Shown here: positions 45,599-57,247 of the stretch, piece after piece
Layout of the letters: each line of letters begins with the position of its first letter
Position numbering within the stretch: position 1 is the first letter of the stretch
Assembly (NCBI RefSeq): GCF_900142295.1
Contig: NZ_FSRL01000001.1
Location: 1,736,001-1,800,000 of the forward strand
Source of the DNA: Vannielia litorea
Lineage (GTDB): Bacteria > Pseudomonadota > Alphaproteobacteria > Rhodobacterales > Rhodobacteraceae
DNA: 64,000 nt
Direction: 5' to 3'
Program-made: the position numbers and the translations under genes
Notes under the pieces: model-generated
Seen by the model: the letters and a program-made list of their open reading frames with translations, nothing else
Databases searched by the model: none
Told to the model about the DNA's origin: nothing

Positions 45599-47230
45599 TC
45601 ACACGCCCGACCGACGCAACTCGGCCCCCGTCTGAACCAGCTTCCAGGTCACCGCGTCGATCAATGCGCCGAAGCTCGCATCGACGATATTGGCGCTGAC
45701 ACCGACGGTGCTCCACCGCCGCCCGGCGTCATCCTCGCTGTCGATGATGACCCGCGTCACCGCCTCGGTGCCGCCATTGGTGATCCGCACCTTGAAGTCC
45801 ACCAGGCGCATGTCGTCGATCCGGCCCTGGTAGGGGCCGAGATCGTCGATCAAGGCGTGCCAGAGCGCGTTGACCGGCCCCGCATCCTGCATCTCTTCAG
45901 GGTGCTCGTTCTTGTAGTAGTTGGTCACCAGCTTTCCGCCCGGCAGCGTCACGGCCACCACCGCCTCGCTCTCCACCACGATCTGCCCGCGCGCGTTGCG
46001 GCGGCGCTCCGAGATCACTCGGTAGCGCTCCACGTCGAAGTAGTCGGGCAAGAGCCCAAGCTCCCGCCGCGCCAGCACCTCGAAGCTCGCCTGCGCCGTG
46101 TCATAGGAAAAGCCCTGCGATTCCCGCTCCTTGATGGTGTTCAGGATGGCGCTCAGCTGGGCCTTGTCGGCCTCCAGCCCGGCCTCGGCCAGCCGCTTCT
46201 TGAGGTTCGAGGTGCCCGCCTGGTTGCTCATCGGGATCACCCGCATGTTGCCCACCAGTTCCGGCGCGATGTGCTCGTAGGTCGCGGGGTTCTTCAGGAT
46301 CGCGGAAGCATGCAGCCCCGCCTTGTGGGCAAAGGCCGAAGCCCCGACAAAGGGCGCCGCCCGCATGGGCACGCGGTTCAGAATGTCGTCGAGCTTGCGA
46401 CTGATGAAGGTCATCTGCGCAAGGCTCTCCCGGCTCACGCCGGTCTCATAGGTGCTGGCGTAGGGCTCCTTCAGCAGCAGGATCGGGATCAGCGTGGTGA
46501 GGCTCGCGTTGCCGCAGCGTTCCCCCAAGCCGTTCAGCGTGCCCTGGATCTGCCGGACACCGGCATCAACGGCCGCCAGGCTGCCAGCCACCGCGTTGCC
46601 GGTATCATTGTGGGTGTGAATGCCGAGGTGATCGCCCGGCACGCCGCTGTCGATCACGTCCTTTACGATTTCGTAAATCTCGCCAGGTAGGGTGCCCCCG
46701 TTGGTGTCGCAAAGGACGACCCAGCGCGCACCGGCATCGAGCGCCGCCTTGAGGCAACTCAACGCATAGTCGGGGTTGGCACTGTAGCCATCGAAGAAGT
46801 GCTCGGCATCAAACAGCGCCTCTCTGCCCTTTGCCATGATATGCGCCACCGAGGCGCGGATGTTCTCCACGTTCTCCTCGAGCGTGATCTCGAGCGCGTC
46901 GGTGACGTGAAAATCATGGGTCTTGCCGACCAGGCAGACCGACGGCGTGTCCGCGTTGAGCACGCCGGCCAGCACCTCGTCGTTCTCGGCGCTGCGCCCG
47001 GCCCGCTTGGTCATGCCGAAGGCTGTGAAGGTGGCGCGGAGTTTCGGCCTGGCCTCGAAGAAGGCGCTGTCGGTCGGGTTCGCCCCCGGCCAGCCACCCT
47101 CGATATGGTCGACCCCGAGGCCGTCGAGAAGCGCCGCGATCTCCTGCTTCTCGGCGAGCGAAAACTGCACGCCCTGGGTCTGCTGCCCGTCCCGGAGGGT
47201 GGTGTCGTAGAGATAGAGGCGTTCGGTCAT
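45599..47230 (-). CDS. cimA: Citramalate synthase
   Basis: A 543-residue enzyme that condenses pyruvate with acetyl-CoA to (R)-citramalate, feeding isoleucine synthesis without threonine. HMGL-like barrel: [17 protein letters not shown] at the N-terminus, the metal-binding [20 protein letters not shown], then the LeuA-type allosteric C-terminal domain (residues about 405-540). Length and the DQQTQG variant fit CimA over 2-isopropylmalate synthase. Its ATG overlaps the cysS stop by 4 bp. Confidence 0.92.
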   Translation of the reverse strand: MTERLYLYDTTLRDGQQTQGVQFSLAEKQEIAALLDGLGVDHIEGGWPGANPTDSAFFEARPKLRATFTAFGMTKRAGRSAENDEVLAGVLNADTPSVCLVGKTHDFHVTDALEITLEENVENIRASVAHIMAKGREALFDAEHFFDGYSANPDYALSCLKAALDAGARWVVLCDTNGGTLPGEIYEIVKDVIDSGVPGDHLGIHTHNDTGNAVAGSLAAVDAGVRQIQGTLNGLGERCGNASLTTLIPILLLKEPYASTYETGVSRESLAQMTFISRKLDDILNRVPMRAAPFVGASAFAHKAGLHASAILKNPATYEHIAPELVGNMRVIPMSNQAGTSNLKKRLAEAGLEADKAQLSAILNTIKERESQGFSYDTAQASFEVLARRELGLLPDYFDVERYRVISERRRNARGQIVVESEAVVAVTLPGGKLVTNYYKNEHPEEMQDAGPVNALWHALIDDLGPYQGRIDDMRLVDFKVRITNGGTEAVTRVIIDSEDDAGRRWSTVGVSANIVDASFGALIDAVTWKLVQTGAELRRSGV

Positions 47231-48591
47231 ATCAACGCCTCCAGCTTGGCAGCGTCGAAACCCGGTTTCGCCTCCAGATCAACACCTTGCTTGCTCATCT
47301 TCACTTCCACGCCTGCCTCGGTCAAAGCCGATTTGAAAGCATCCACAGCAGAGAAGTCCTTGCTCTGCATCGCCGCCTCCCGCAGTGCCGCGAGCTGCCG
47401 GGCGTAGCCCGAAAGATCCACCGTCGAGACCGTCTCCCAGCCGGCCAGCTCGTCTGTCAGCACGCCCATGAGTCGACCCGCGGCCAACAGCCCGGCGGCA
47501 TCGCCCTCGCCCGCGAGCCGGTGCATCTCTGCAACCACGCCGGGCGTGTTCAGGTCGTCGGCCAAGGCCGCGAGCACAGCGCGCGGCACCTCGCCCGGCG
47601 TGACGCCAACCACCATCACACGCCACTTCCGCAGCACCGCCTCCGCCTCGCCCCGCTTCTTCTCGGTCCAGTCCATCGGCTTGCGGTAATGCGTCCCCAG
47701 AAACACGAACCGGATCACCTCGCCCGGCACGCCCTGGTCCAGCAAGTCCCTGACGGTAAAGAAATTCCCCAGGCTCTTCGACATCTTCTTGCCCTCGACC
47801 TGGAGCATCTCGTTGTGCATCCAGATCCGCGCAAACTGCCCGTCCGGGTGCGCGCAGCAGCTCTGCGCGATCTCGTTCTCGTGGTGCGGAAACATCAGGT
47901 CGTTGCCCCCGCCATGAATGTCGAAGCTCTCGCCGAGGATCCCGTGCGCCATGGCCGAGCACTCGATGTGCCACCCCGGGCGGCCCTTGCCCCAGGGCGA
48001 GGCCCACCCCGGCTCGCCCGCCTTGGCAGGCTTCCACAGCACAAAGTCCATCGGGTCTTCCTTGTAGGGTGCCACTTCGACCCGCGCGCCTGCGATCATG
48101 TCGTCCACCGAGCGGCCCGAGAGCGCACCATAGGCCTCGTAGCTTCGCACCCGGAACAGCACGTGCCCCTCGGCCTCGTAAGCATGCCCGCCCGATATCA
48201 GCCCCTCGATCATCTCCACCATCGCGGCGATCCACTCGGTGGCGCGGGGCATGTCCGTGGGCTCCAGCGCGCCCACCGCGGCCATGTCCTCGAGATACCA
48301 TTGGGTTGTTTCGGACGTGATCTGACCGATTTCCCGGCCCGACTCCTCTGCCCGCGCGATGATCTTGTCATCGACATCGGTGAAATTGCGCACGTAGCGC
48401 ACGTTCACCGGCCCGTAGACATGCCGCAGCAGCCGAAACAGCACGTCGAAGACGATGACGGGCCGGGCATTGCCGATATGCGCCCGGTCGTAGACCGTCG
48501 GGCCACAGACATACATGCCCACCCGCCCCGGCGTGACCGGGACCAGAAGCTCTTTCTTCCGGGTCTTCGTGTTGTGCAGATGAATGTCCAT
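47227..48591 (-). CDS. cysS: Cysteinyl-tRNA synthetase
   Basis: A 454-residue class I synthetase. HIGH-type motif [14 protein letters not shown] (about residue 32), Zn ligands in [18 protein letters not shown] and [18 protein letters not shown] ([12 protein letters not shown]). GAGGAG lies close before the ATG. Upstream is a Cys-rich leader ORF with alternative stems (48612-48714), so synthesis may respond to charged tRNA-Cys. Confidence 0.97.
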   Translation of the reverse strand: MDIHLHNTKTRKKELLVPVTPGRVGMYVCGPTVYDRAHIGNARPVIVFDVLFRLLRHVYGPVNVRYVRNFTDVDDKIIARAEESGREIGQITSETTQWYLEDMAAVGALEPTDMPRATEWIAAMVEMIEGLISGGHAYEAEGHVLFRVRSYEAYGALSGRSVDDMIAGARVEVAPYKEDPMDFVLWKPAKAGEPGWASPWGKGRPGWHIECSAMAHGILGESFDIHGGGNDLMFPHHENEIAQSCCAHPDGQFARIWMHNEMLQVEGKKMSKSLGNFFTVRDLLDQGVPGEVIRFVFLGTHYRKPMDWTEKKRGEAEAVLRKWRVMVVGVTPGEVPRAVLAALADDLNTPGVVAEMHRLAGEGDAAGLLAAGRLMGVLTDELAGWETVSTVDLSGYARQLAALREAAMQSKDFSAVDAFKSALTEAGVEVKMSKQGVDLEAKPGFDAAKLEALI

Positions 48592-48611
48592 GAGGGCTCC
48601 TCGGGGCTACC

Positions 48612-48660
48612 CGCGGGCTTTAGCAACTTCGTCTGGATGATAAAAGAGACCGGGCCCGCG
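48612..48660 (-). promoter_or_regulatory. Alternative stem-forming leader of cysS
   Basis: On the minus strand CGCGGGC (48660-48654) can pair with GCCCGCG (48618-48612) downstream, or its CGCGGG with CCCGCG (48710-48705) inside the leader ORF upstream. The two pairings exclude each other. The second arm ends about 12 nt before the GAGGAG of cysS. A short T-run (TCTCTTTTATC) lies between the arms. Confidence 0.5.
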
Positions 48661-48669
48661 TGACTGATG

Positions 48670-48714
48670 TCAGCAGGGAATGCAGCAGATGTTGATGATC
48701 TCGGCGCGGGTCAT
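48670..48714 (-). CDS. Cysteine leader peptide upstream of cysS (candidate)
   Basis: A 14-codon ORF, MTRAEIINICCIPC, on the same strand and 78 bp before cysS. Three of its last five codons are TGC (Cys), two of them adjacent, immediately before the stop. No strong Shine-Dalgarno is visible before its ATG. Cys is rare in proteins, so the cluster is unlikely by chance. Ribosome stalling at these codons would alter pairing of the flanking GC stems. Confidence 0.55.
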   Translation of the reverse strand: MTRAEIINICCIPC

Positions 48715-48804
48715 GAGCTGTCAGTAGCACCGCCCGCGCAGCCTGCCAAGCCTCTTGTCCCGCGCCGCAAGCCGGGTCAGCCTTGGTGTCAAAGGGAGGC
48801 ACCC

Positions 48805-49629
48805 ATGGACAAGTTCGAAACCTACCGCGCGCTGCATGTGCCGGGCGACCCCTTCATTCTCGCCAATGTATGGGACGTAGGCTCGGCCCGGATGCTCGCC
48901 GGGCTGGGCGCCAGAGCACTGGCCACCTCTTCCGCCGCACTGGCCTTCGTGCAGGGCAGCCGCGACATGGGCGCGATCAGCCGCGACGACGCGCTGGCCC
49001 ATGCAGAGCAGATCGTTGCCGCCACCGACCTTCCGGTGCAGGGCGATTTCGAGAACGGATTCGGCGACGATCCCGACACGGTGGCCGAAACCGTGCGCCT
49101 TGCCGCCGAGGTCGGACTGGCCGGGATCTGCGTGGAAGACATCTCCTACCCTTCGAACCAGCCCTACCCTGCCGAACTGGCAACGGAGCGGATGCGGGCC
49201 GGGGCGGCGGCGGCCCGTGCTCTTCGGCGTGACTTCGTCTTCGTCGCGCGGGCCGACGGCGTCTTGAACGGAGTCTACGGCATGGAGGAGGCCCTCGCCC
49301 GTGTCGCCAGCTTCGATGCCGCGGGAGCCGATGCCCTCTATGTGCCCCTGCCACCCACGCTTCAAGATCTCGCCCGCATTTGCGCCGCTACCACCAAGCC
49401 CGTGAACGCACTGGCCGCCGGCGCCTTCACCGCCGCCACGCTCTCCGATTTCGCGAAAGCGGGCGTGGCGCGCGTGTCGCTGGGCGCTGCACTGGCACGG
49501 GTGACCCACCGGGCGATCCTCGATGCGGCGCAGGCCATGCTGAACGCCGGGGATTTCACCCCGCTCGCCCATTCGGTCTCGGGCGCGCAGATCCAGGCGC
49601 TGATCGACAAGGGCGTGCCAAGAGGCTGA
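48805..49629 (+). CDS. PEP mutase/isocitrate lyase superfamily enzyme
   Basis: A 274-residue TIM-barrel protein of the isocitrate lyase/phosphonomutase superfamily. Motifs: LANVWDVGSARMLAGLGARA, the metal-binding DFENGFGDDP, the Glu-Asp of GICVEDISYP, and FVARADGVL. It lacks the KKCGH of true isocitrate lyase, so a carboxyphosphonoenolpyruvate-mutase-like C-C or P-C lyase is likely; the substrate is unknown. AAAGGGAGG precedes ATG 48805. Confidence 0.88.
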   Translation: MDKFETYRALHVPGDPFILANVWDVGSARMLAGLGARALATSSAALAFVQGSRDMGAISRDDALAHAEQIVAATDLPVQGDFENGFGDDPDTVAETVRLAAEVGLAGICVEDISYPSNQPYPAELATERMRAGAAAARALRRDFVFVARADGVLNGVYGMEEALARVASFDAAGADALYVPLPPTLQDLARICAATTKPVNALAAGAFTAATLSDFAKAGVARVSLGAALARVTHRAILDAAQAMLNAGDFTPLAHSVSGAQIQALIDKGVPRG

Positions 49630-49648
49630 CACGGGAGCACAGAGGATC

Positions 49649-49999
49649 ATGGACAGAGCCAGCGTGAACACGATCTGCGCAGCCCTTCCGGGGGCGACTG
49701 TTTCGGACCCCTGGGGCGGAGGGCATGACGCCTGGAAGGTGGGCGGCAAGATGTTTGCCTGCATCGGGGCCATGGGCCAGGGCGTGAGCGTGAAGACCGA
49801 CAGCATCGAAACCGCGCAGTTGGTGATCGAGGCCGGACGCGCCGAGAAGGCGCCCTACTTTCACCGCAGCTGGGTTCTGCTGCCCTGGGGCATCGTTTCC
49901 GATGCTGAGGTGGAAGAACGGCTACGAACGAGCTACGCCCTCATTCGCGCCGGATTGACGAAGAAGGCTCAGGCCGCCCTCGCCCCCTTCACCGCCTGA
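49649..49999 (+). CDS. MmcQ/YjbR family protein
   Basis: A 116-residue protein of the MmcQ/YjbR fold: VNTICAALPGATVSDPWGGG, WKVGGKMFACIG, YFHRSWVLLPWG, DAEVEERLRTSYALI. Family members bind DNA or are of unknown function. It is 19 bp after the PEP mutase-like gene and probably cotranscribed. Confidence 0.9.
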   Translation: MDRASVNTICAALPGATVSDPWGGGHDAWKVGGKMFACIGAMGQGVSVKTDSIETAQLVIEAGRAEKAPYFHRSWVLLPWGIVSDAEVEERLRTSYALIRAGLTKKAQAALAPFTA

Positions 50000-50041
50000 A
50001 AAACCTTGCCCGACTCGGCCCCTCGTGGCCAAATCCCGGCT

Positions 50042-50935
50042 ATGACGTTTTTGATCCGCGCATTTCGCCCCGCCCAATTTCTTCTGGCCGTCCTCGCGCT
50101 CACCTTTCTGCCCGCGAGCGCGCGCGCCCAAAGCTATCCGGACCTGCCGTCGAGCTACCTGCTTGACGATGCGGGCGTGCTGTCGGACGCGCAGGAGGCG
50201 GATCTCGCCGAGGCCTTGCGCGAGATGAAGGCCGATACCGGGGTCGAGATGGCGGTGGTGACCGTGATGTCGACGGCCGACTATGGCGGTTTCGACTCGC
50301 TCGAGAGCTTTGTCACCGGGTTGTTCAACAGCTGGAGCCTTGGCGACGAGGCCAGGGGCGACGGCATCCTGGTGTTTCTCGCGCGCGCCGATCGCGAGGT
50401 CAGGATCGAACTGGGGACCGGCTTGCAGGGCAGCTACGACAATGAGGCCGCGCGCATCATCGACGAGGTCATGCTGCCCGCTTTCCGCGAGGATCGTTAC
50501 GGCGATGGCGTGGTGGAGGGCAGCAAAGCCGCCATCACCCGCATCGCCACCCCCTATGCAACGCCCGCCGCAGCCTCGGGTGGAGATGCCGCGGCAACGG
50601 GGGATGAAGAGAAGGGCGGCGGCGGCCTGACCCTCGGCATCATCGGCGCCGTCATCGCCGGGGTGATCGGCCTCGTTGTCTTCGGGGCCAAGCGCGCAAA
50701 GGCCAACCGGGTCTGCGCATCCTGCGGGGCCAAGGGGCAGGTCGAGATCAGCAGCCGGACGATCCAGCAGCCCACCGAAACCTCAACCGGGATCGGCGAG
50801 AAAACCACCACCTGCGGCGCCTGCGGCCATAGCTCGACGGAGAAATACACCATCGCCCGAAAGAGCAAGCCGTCCTCCACCACCAAGACGGGCGGAGGCA
50901 AATCCGAGGGCGGTGGCGCATCAGGCAAGTGGTAG
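50042..50935 (+). CDS. TPM domain membrane protein with zinc-finger-like region
   Basis: A 297-residue protein. Signal peptide (FLLAVLALTFLPASARAQ), a TPM domain (residues 35-165; LLDDAGVLS, VEMAVVTV, GDGILVFLARADREVRIELG, YDNEAARIIDEV), one TM helix (LGIIGAVIAGVIGLVVFGAK), then a cytoplasmic part with two CxxC pairs (CASCGAKG, CGACGHSS) that suggests a bound metal. TPM proteins act in envelope quality control and photosystem repair elsewhere. The tail is Gly/Ser/Lys-rich. Confidence 0.9.
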   Translation: MTFLIRAFRPAQFLLAVLALTFLPASARAQSYPDLPSSYLLDDAGVLSDAQEADLAEALREMKADTGVEMAVVTVMSTADYGGFDSLESFVTGLFNSWSLGDEARGDGILVFLARADREVRIELGTGLQGSYDNEAARIIDEVMLPAFREDRYGDGVVEGSKAAITRIATPYATPAAASGGDAAATGDEEKGGGGLTLGIIGAVIAGVIGLVVFGAKRAKANRVCASCGAKGQVEISSRTIQQPTETSTGIGEKTTTCGACGHSSTEKYTIARKSKPSSTTKTGGGKSEGGGASGKW

Positions 50936-51042
50936 GCGCGCCGGCCGCGCCCCTCACAAACACGTCACGGGCTGTTACAACCGGTTGTCACAGCACGGAA
51001 AACCGCGCCATAACCCCCTGACACCAAGGGGATGGGTCAAAC

Positions 51043-51660
51043 ATGCTCGACGGCGTCGCGCGCAAACTGATCGACCCGCCACTGAACCGGGCTGGCACGA
51101 TGCTCGCGTCGCGCGGTTGGCAGGCAGATCATGTCACCCTGGCGGGACTGGGCCTCGGGCTGGCAGCCGCCGCGCTGATCTGGGCGGGGTTGCCCGGCAT
51201 CGCCCTGATCCCCCTCCTCGCTTCGCGGATCGCCGATGGGCTTGATGGCGCCGTCGCCCGAGCCACGGCCAAGACCGACTTCGGCGGCTATCTCGATATC
51301 TGCGCCGATTTCGCCTTTTACGCGGCCATTCCTCTGGCTTTCGTCCTCTCGAATCCCGCAGGCAACGGTGCTGCCGGAGCCTTCCTTCTGGCCTGCTTTT
51401 ACATCAACGGTTCCACCTTCCTCGGCTACGCGATCCTCGCCGAACGCGCGAAGATGCAAACCTCATCGCGCGGCGCAAAGACGCTCTATTTCACCGGCGG
51501 ATTGCTCGAGGGTACCGAAACCATCGTTTTCTTCTGCGCGATCTGCGCCCTGCCCCACCTCTTCAATCCGCTTGCCTGGGCCTTCGGCGCCCTCTGCCTT
51601 GTCACCGCCACCAGCCGCGTGCTTCTGGCGCACCACACATTCCGCGCAAAGGACACGTGA
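51043..51660 (+). CDS. CDP-alcohol phosphatidyltransferase, YnjF-like
   Basis: A 205-residue membrane enzyme. The signature DGLDGAVARATAKTD-x4-LDICAD (about residues 65-89) has all Asp of the D-G-x2-A-R-x8-G-x3-D-x3-D motif. Five to six hydrophobic segments. It sits first in an operon with YnjB/C/D-like genes, as YnjF accompanies those genes in Escherichia coli. The lipid substrate is unknown. Its TGA overlaps the next ATG. Confidence 0.9.
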   Translation: MLDGVARKLIDPPLNRAGTMLASRGWQADHVTLAGLGLGLAAAALIWAGLPGIALIPLLASRIADGLDGAVARATAKTDFGGYLDICADFAFYAAIPLAFVLSNPAGNGAAGAFLLACFYINGSTFLGYAILAERAKMQTSSRGAKTLYFTGGLLEGTETIVFFCAICALPHLFNPLAWAFGALCLVTATSRVLLAHHTFRAKDT

Positions 51661-52883
51661 TGAAATACACGCTCGCACTCGCTCTCACCCTCGCCACACC
51701 CGTTTTGGCCGGGCCGGACCCCGAACGCCTGTCCGACGGACTCGCTGCGGATGAATGGCAATCGGTGGTCGAGGCGGCGCAGGGGCAGACGGTCTACTGG
51801 CACGCCTGGGGCGGGTCGACCACGACCAATGCCTTCATTGATTGGGTCGGAGACCGGGTGCAGGAGGAGTACGACGTCACCCTCCAGCACGTGAAGCTCT
51901 CCGACACCGCCGATGCCGTCTCCCGCGTGCTCTCCGAGCAGCAGGCCGGGCAGGATGAGGGCGGCGCGGTCGACCTCATCTGGATCAACGGGCCGAACTT
52001 TGCCGCCATGAAGGGCCAGGGCCTGCTCTTTGGTCCCTTCGCCGAGAGCCTGCCCAACTGGAAATATGTCGACGTTGAAAACAAGGACGTGCAGACCGAT
52101 TTCACCCTGCCGGTCGAAGGCTACGAGGCGCCCTGGGCCATGGCGCAGGTGGTGTTCATCTACGATAAGGCGCGCCTTCCCGAACCGCCACAATCCATGC
52201 CCGCACTTCTTGAATGGGCGCAGGCCAACCCCGGCCGTTTCACCTTTCCGCAGCCACCAGACTTTCTCGGCTCGACCTTCCTGAAACAGGCGCTGATCGA
52301 CCTGAACGGCGATGATCCTGCGCTTTCAGGCCCGGTCGAGACCGCCGACTACGAGGCCAGCACGGCGGCGCTCTGGTCCTTCATCGACGCCCTCACTCCC
52401 AACCTCTGGCGGCAGGGCCGGGCCTACCCGCAGACTGGCCCGCGCCAACTGCAACTCATCGCGGACGGCGAAGTGGAACTCGCCATCTCCTTCTCGCCGG
52501 GCGAGGCCTCCGCCGCGATCGCCAACAACGAGCTGCCTCCCACGGCGCGGACCTATGTGCTCGAGGGCGGCACCATCGGCAACGCGAGCTTCGTCGCGAT
52601 CCCCTACAATTCCTCGGCAAAGTCGGGCGCCATGGTGGTCGCCGACTTCCTGATGTCGCCCGAGGCACAGGCACGCGCGCAGGACCCCGAGGTGTTGGGC
52701 TACGGCACCGTCCTGTCGATGGAAAAGCTCGGTGACGCAGACCGCGCCGCCTTCGACGCGCTCGACCTCGGTGTGGCCACCCTGTCGCCTGCCGAACTCG
52801 GCACCGCCCTGCCCGAGCCGCACCCATCCTGGATGACCCGCCTCACCGAGGACTGGATCGCCAGGCATGGCGTCAAGGAGTGA
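51660..52883 (+). CDS. ABC transporter substrate-binding protein, YnjB-like
   Basis: A 407-residue periplasmic binding protein. Signal peptide LALALTLATPVLAGP. The mature part resembles YnjB/ThiB-type iron- or thiamine-like binding proteins (VYWHAWGGSTTTNAFIDWVG, LIWINGPNFAAMKGQGLLFG). The ATG overlaps the YnjF stop (TGATG). Ligand not known. Confidence 0.9.
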   Translation: MKYTLALALTLATPVLAGPDPERLSDGLAADEWQSVVEAAQGQTVYWHAWGGSTTTNAFIDWVGDRVQEEYDVTLQHVKLSDTADAVSRVLSEQQAGQDEGGAVDLIWINGPNFAAMKGQGLLFGPFAESLPNWKYVDVENKDVQTDFTLPVEGYEAPWAMAQVVFIYDKARLPEPPQSMPALLEWAQANPGRFTFPQPPDFLGSTFLKQALIDLNGDDPALSGPVETADYEASTAALWSFIDALTPNLWRQGRAYPQTGPRQLQLIADGEVELAISFSPGEASAAIANNELPPTARTYVLEGGTIGNASFVAIPYNSSAKSGAMVVADFLMSPEAQARAQDPEVLGYGTVLSMEKLGDADRAAFDALDLGVATLSPAELGTALPEPHPSWMTRLTEDWIARHGVKE

Positions 52884-52980
52884 GCGCTGGTCGCTCTCCT
52901 GCCCTTTCGGCCGGCTACACGGCGGGGGTGCGCCTGCCTGGTGGCGCCGGAGATAACCGACGAGCGATTTCGCCAACCGC

Positions 52981-54657
52981 ATGAGAGTTCCTCGCCTCAC
53001 CCTGCCCGCGCTCACGGTGGCGCTGCTGACCCTGCCGGTGGGGTTGGGGTTGTTCTACACACTGGCGCCTGCGCTCGGCCTCATCGGTCCGCCCGGTCCT
53101 GCGCCCTTCATGCGCCTCGGGGACTGGCCCGGCATCGGCCCGGCCACCCGGCTCTCGCTCACGACCGGCTTCGCCGCGACCGTGCTCTCGCTCGCCATCA
53201 CCGCGCTCATCGCGGCCGGCTGGCAAGGCACCCGCGCCTTCGCCTTGCTGCAACGGCTGCTTTCCCCCCTGCTCTCTGTACCTCACGCGGCCGCGGCCTT
53301 CGGGCTCGCCTTCCTGATCGCCCCCTCCGGCTGGCTCGCCCGGGCGTTCTCGCCCTGGCTCACTGGCTGGAACACTCCGCCGGATCTGCTCATCGTGCAA
53401 GACGGCGCAGGGCTGGCGCTGATTGCCGGCCTCACCGCGAAGGAGGTGCCATTCCTCCTGCTGATGCTGATTGCCGCCCGCAGCCAGACCCGCTCGGAGG
53501 CCCATGCCCGCGTGGCCACCACCCTCGGCTACCCTCGGGCCACGGGCTGGCTGCTGGTGGCCTTTCCCTCGCTCTACGCCCAGATCCGACTGCCGGTTTA
53601 CGTGGTGCTGGCCTACTCCATGTCGGTGGTCGACGTGGCCATGATCCTTGGCCCCAACACGCCTCCCACGCTCGCGGTTCAGATCACCCGCTGGATGGCG
53701 GACCCCGACCTCTCCCTCAGGGCCGTCGCCGCAGCGGGGGCACTGTGGCAACTGGCGCTGGTTCTGGGGGGCCTCACCGCCTGGCGCGCCGCCGAGGCCC
53801 TGGCGGCCCGTGCGGGCGTCGCCCTCGCGATGTCCGGCCACCGCCTGCCGCGGCTTGCCGCTGCCCTGCGCGCCGTGGGCCTTGCCGCCGGCCTCGCCGT
53901 GGCGGCCTCTGTGCTCGCGGGCCTTTCCTCGCAAGCTGTCTGGTCCGTTGCGGGCTACTGGAGCTTCCCCGAGTCCTTCCCCGACGCCCTCGACCTCAGG
54001 ACATGGGCGCGCCATGGCCCCATGCTCTGGCCCATCGCCCTGACGACCCTGCTCGTTGCCGCCACAGCCGCCTTCGCGGCGCTGGCCCTCGTTGTCGGCT
54101 GCCTTGAAACGGAGGCCCGCCACGGGCTGCGCATCGGACGCACCGGACGGCTCATCCTTTACCTGCCCTTGCTGATCCCTCAAATCGCCTTCCTGCCCGG
54201 CCTTCAGGCCCTCATGCTCTCGCTTGGCCTGCGCGAGGGGCTGTGGCCGGTGATGCTGTCGCACCTCACCTTCGTGCTGCCCTACACGCTCATCGCGCTC
54301 TCCGGGCCCTACCACGCGATCGACCGGCGCTTGTTCACTGCCGCCGCCGCGCTCGGTGCCTCGCCCGCCCGCCGGTTCTTGCGCCTGCGCCTGCCGCTGC
54401 TGCTGGCCCCGCTGCTCACGGCCCTTGCCGTGGGCTTTGCCGTCTCCGTGGGGCAATACCTGCCCACCCTCCTGCTCGGCGGCGGGCGCGTCACCACGCT
54501 CACGACCGAGGCCGTCGCCCTCACCTCGGGTGGGGACAGACGCGCCATCGGGGCCTACGCGCTGGCACAAACCGGCGCGGCGCTCTTGCCTTTCGCCCTG
54601 GCCCTCGCCATCCCGCGGCTGATGTTCGCCAATCGAAAAGGAATGCGCGGTGGCTGA
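52981..54657 (+). CDS. ABC transporter permease, fused double domain, YnjC-like
   Basis: A 558-residue permease: two binding-protein-dependent transport domains, each of about six TM helices, in one chain as in YnjC and FbpB/ThiP. EAA-like loops: VATTLGYPRATGWLLVAFPS (residues about 179-198) and FTAAAALGASPARRFLRLRL (about 453-472). 97 bp downstream of the binding protein. It overlaps the ATPase gene by 8 bp. Confidence 0.92.
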   Translation: MRVPRLTLPALTVALLTLPVGLGLFYTLAPALGLIGPPGPAPFMRLGDWPGIGPATRLSLTTGFAATVLSLAITALIAAGWQGTRAFALLQRLLSPLLSVPHAAAAFGLAFLIAPSGWLARAFSPWLTGWNTPPDLLIVQDGAGLALIAGLTAKEVPFLLLMLIAARSQTRSEAHARVATTLGYPRATGWLLVAFPSLYAQIRLPVYVVLAYSMSVVDVAMILGPNTPPTLAVQITRWMADPDLSLRAVAAAGALWQLALVLGGLTAWRAAEALAARAGVALAMSGHRLPRLAAALRAVGLAAGLAVAASVLAGLSSQAVWSVAGYWSFPESFPDALDLRTWARHGPMLWPIALTTLLVAATAAFAALALVVGCLETEARHGLRIGRTGRLILYLPLLIPQIAFLPGLQALMLSLGLREGLWPVMLSHLTFVLPYTLIALSGPYHAIDRRLFTAAAALGASPARRFLRLRLPLLLAPLLTALAVGFAVSVGQYLPTLLLGGGRVTTLTTEAVALTSGGDRRAIGAYALAQTGAALLPFALALAIPRLMFANRKGMRGG

Positions 54658-55300
54658 CGGCCTGATCCTCGATCGCCTCGAAGTCATGTTGGGCGGGGCC
54701 TGCCTGCTGGGTCTGACGGCCCGGATTGCGCCGGGCGAAGTGCTCACCCTGATGGGCCCTTCGGGCGTGGGCAAGTCCGCCCTGCTCTCGGCCCTCACCG
54801 GCACCCTCGATGCCCCGCTCACGGCGGCAGGCTCGGCCAGGCTCGCCGGAACGGAGATCACCCGCCTGCCATCGGAGCGCCGCCGCTTGGGTATCCTCTT
54901 TCAGGAGAGCCTGCTCTTTCCCCACTTGTCGGTTGCCGGAAATCTGGCCTTCGCCCTTCCGCCCGGTTCACGCGCCCAGCGGAACGCCGCCATCGAGGCG
55001 GCCCTGTCCGACGTCGGCCTGCCGGGCTTCGGACACCGTGATCCGGCCACGCTCTCGGGCGGCGAACAGGCCCGCGTGGCGCTCATGCGCACGCTGCTCG
55101 CCGAACCGCGTGCCCTGTTGCTCGATGAGCCCTTCTCGCGGCTCGACGCGGCCCGGCGCGAAGAGGTGCGCCAGCTGGTCTTCGACCGGGCGCAGGCGCG
55201 CGGCCTGCCGGTGCTCATGGTCACTCACGATGCAGAGGATGCGCGGGCTGCCGGTGGGCCCGTGGTGGAGGCGGTGCCGGGGCAGATCGTGGGCCACTGA
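54650..55300 (+). CDS. ABC transporter ATP-binding protein, YnjD-like
   Basis: A 216-residue ATPase. Walker A LMGPSGVGKSALLSALTG, Q-loop FQESLLFPHL, signature ATLSGGEQARVALMRTLL, Walker B ALLLDEPFSRLD, H-loop LMVTHDAEDA. Short, with no C-terminal regulatory domain, as YnjD. It completes the ynjF-B-C-D-like operon. Confidence 0.93.
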   Translation: MADGLILDRLEVMLGGACLLGLTARIAPGEVLTLMGPSGVGKSALLSALTGTLDAPLTAAGSARLAGTEITRLPSERRRLGILFQESLLFPHLSVAGNLAFALPPGSRAQRNAAIEAALSDVGLPGFGHRDPATLSGGEQARVALMRTLLAEPRALLLDEPFSRLDAARREEVRQLVFDRAQARGLPVLMVTHDAEDARAAGGPVVEAVPGQIVGH

Positions 55301-55364
55301 AGATTGCGCGGAGTGCTGCTCCGCACACCGCAGATGGAGCACCCCGGTTTCGCGCCTATCAGCG

Positions 55365-57182
<1,818 letters not shown>

Positions 57183-57247
57183 GATGCGCTCCGCCTATCC
57201 CGCCAGCGGGTGACGGTCAAGCTACGACGGGTCGACCCCGCTGGCTC

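Noticed and set aside
48620..48802. A 60-codon minus-strand ORF upstream of cysS in another frame
   Set aside because: Basic, low-information composition and no ribosome binding site; it overlaps the Cys leader ORF, which has a clearer signal.
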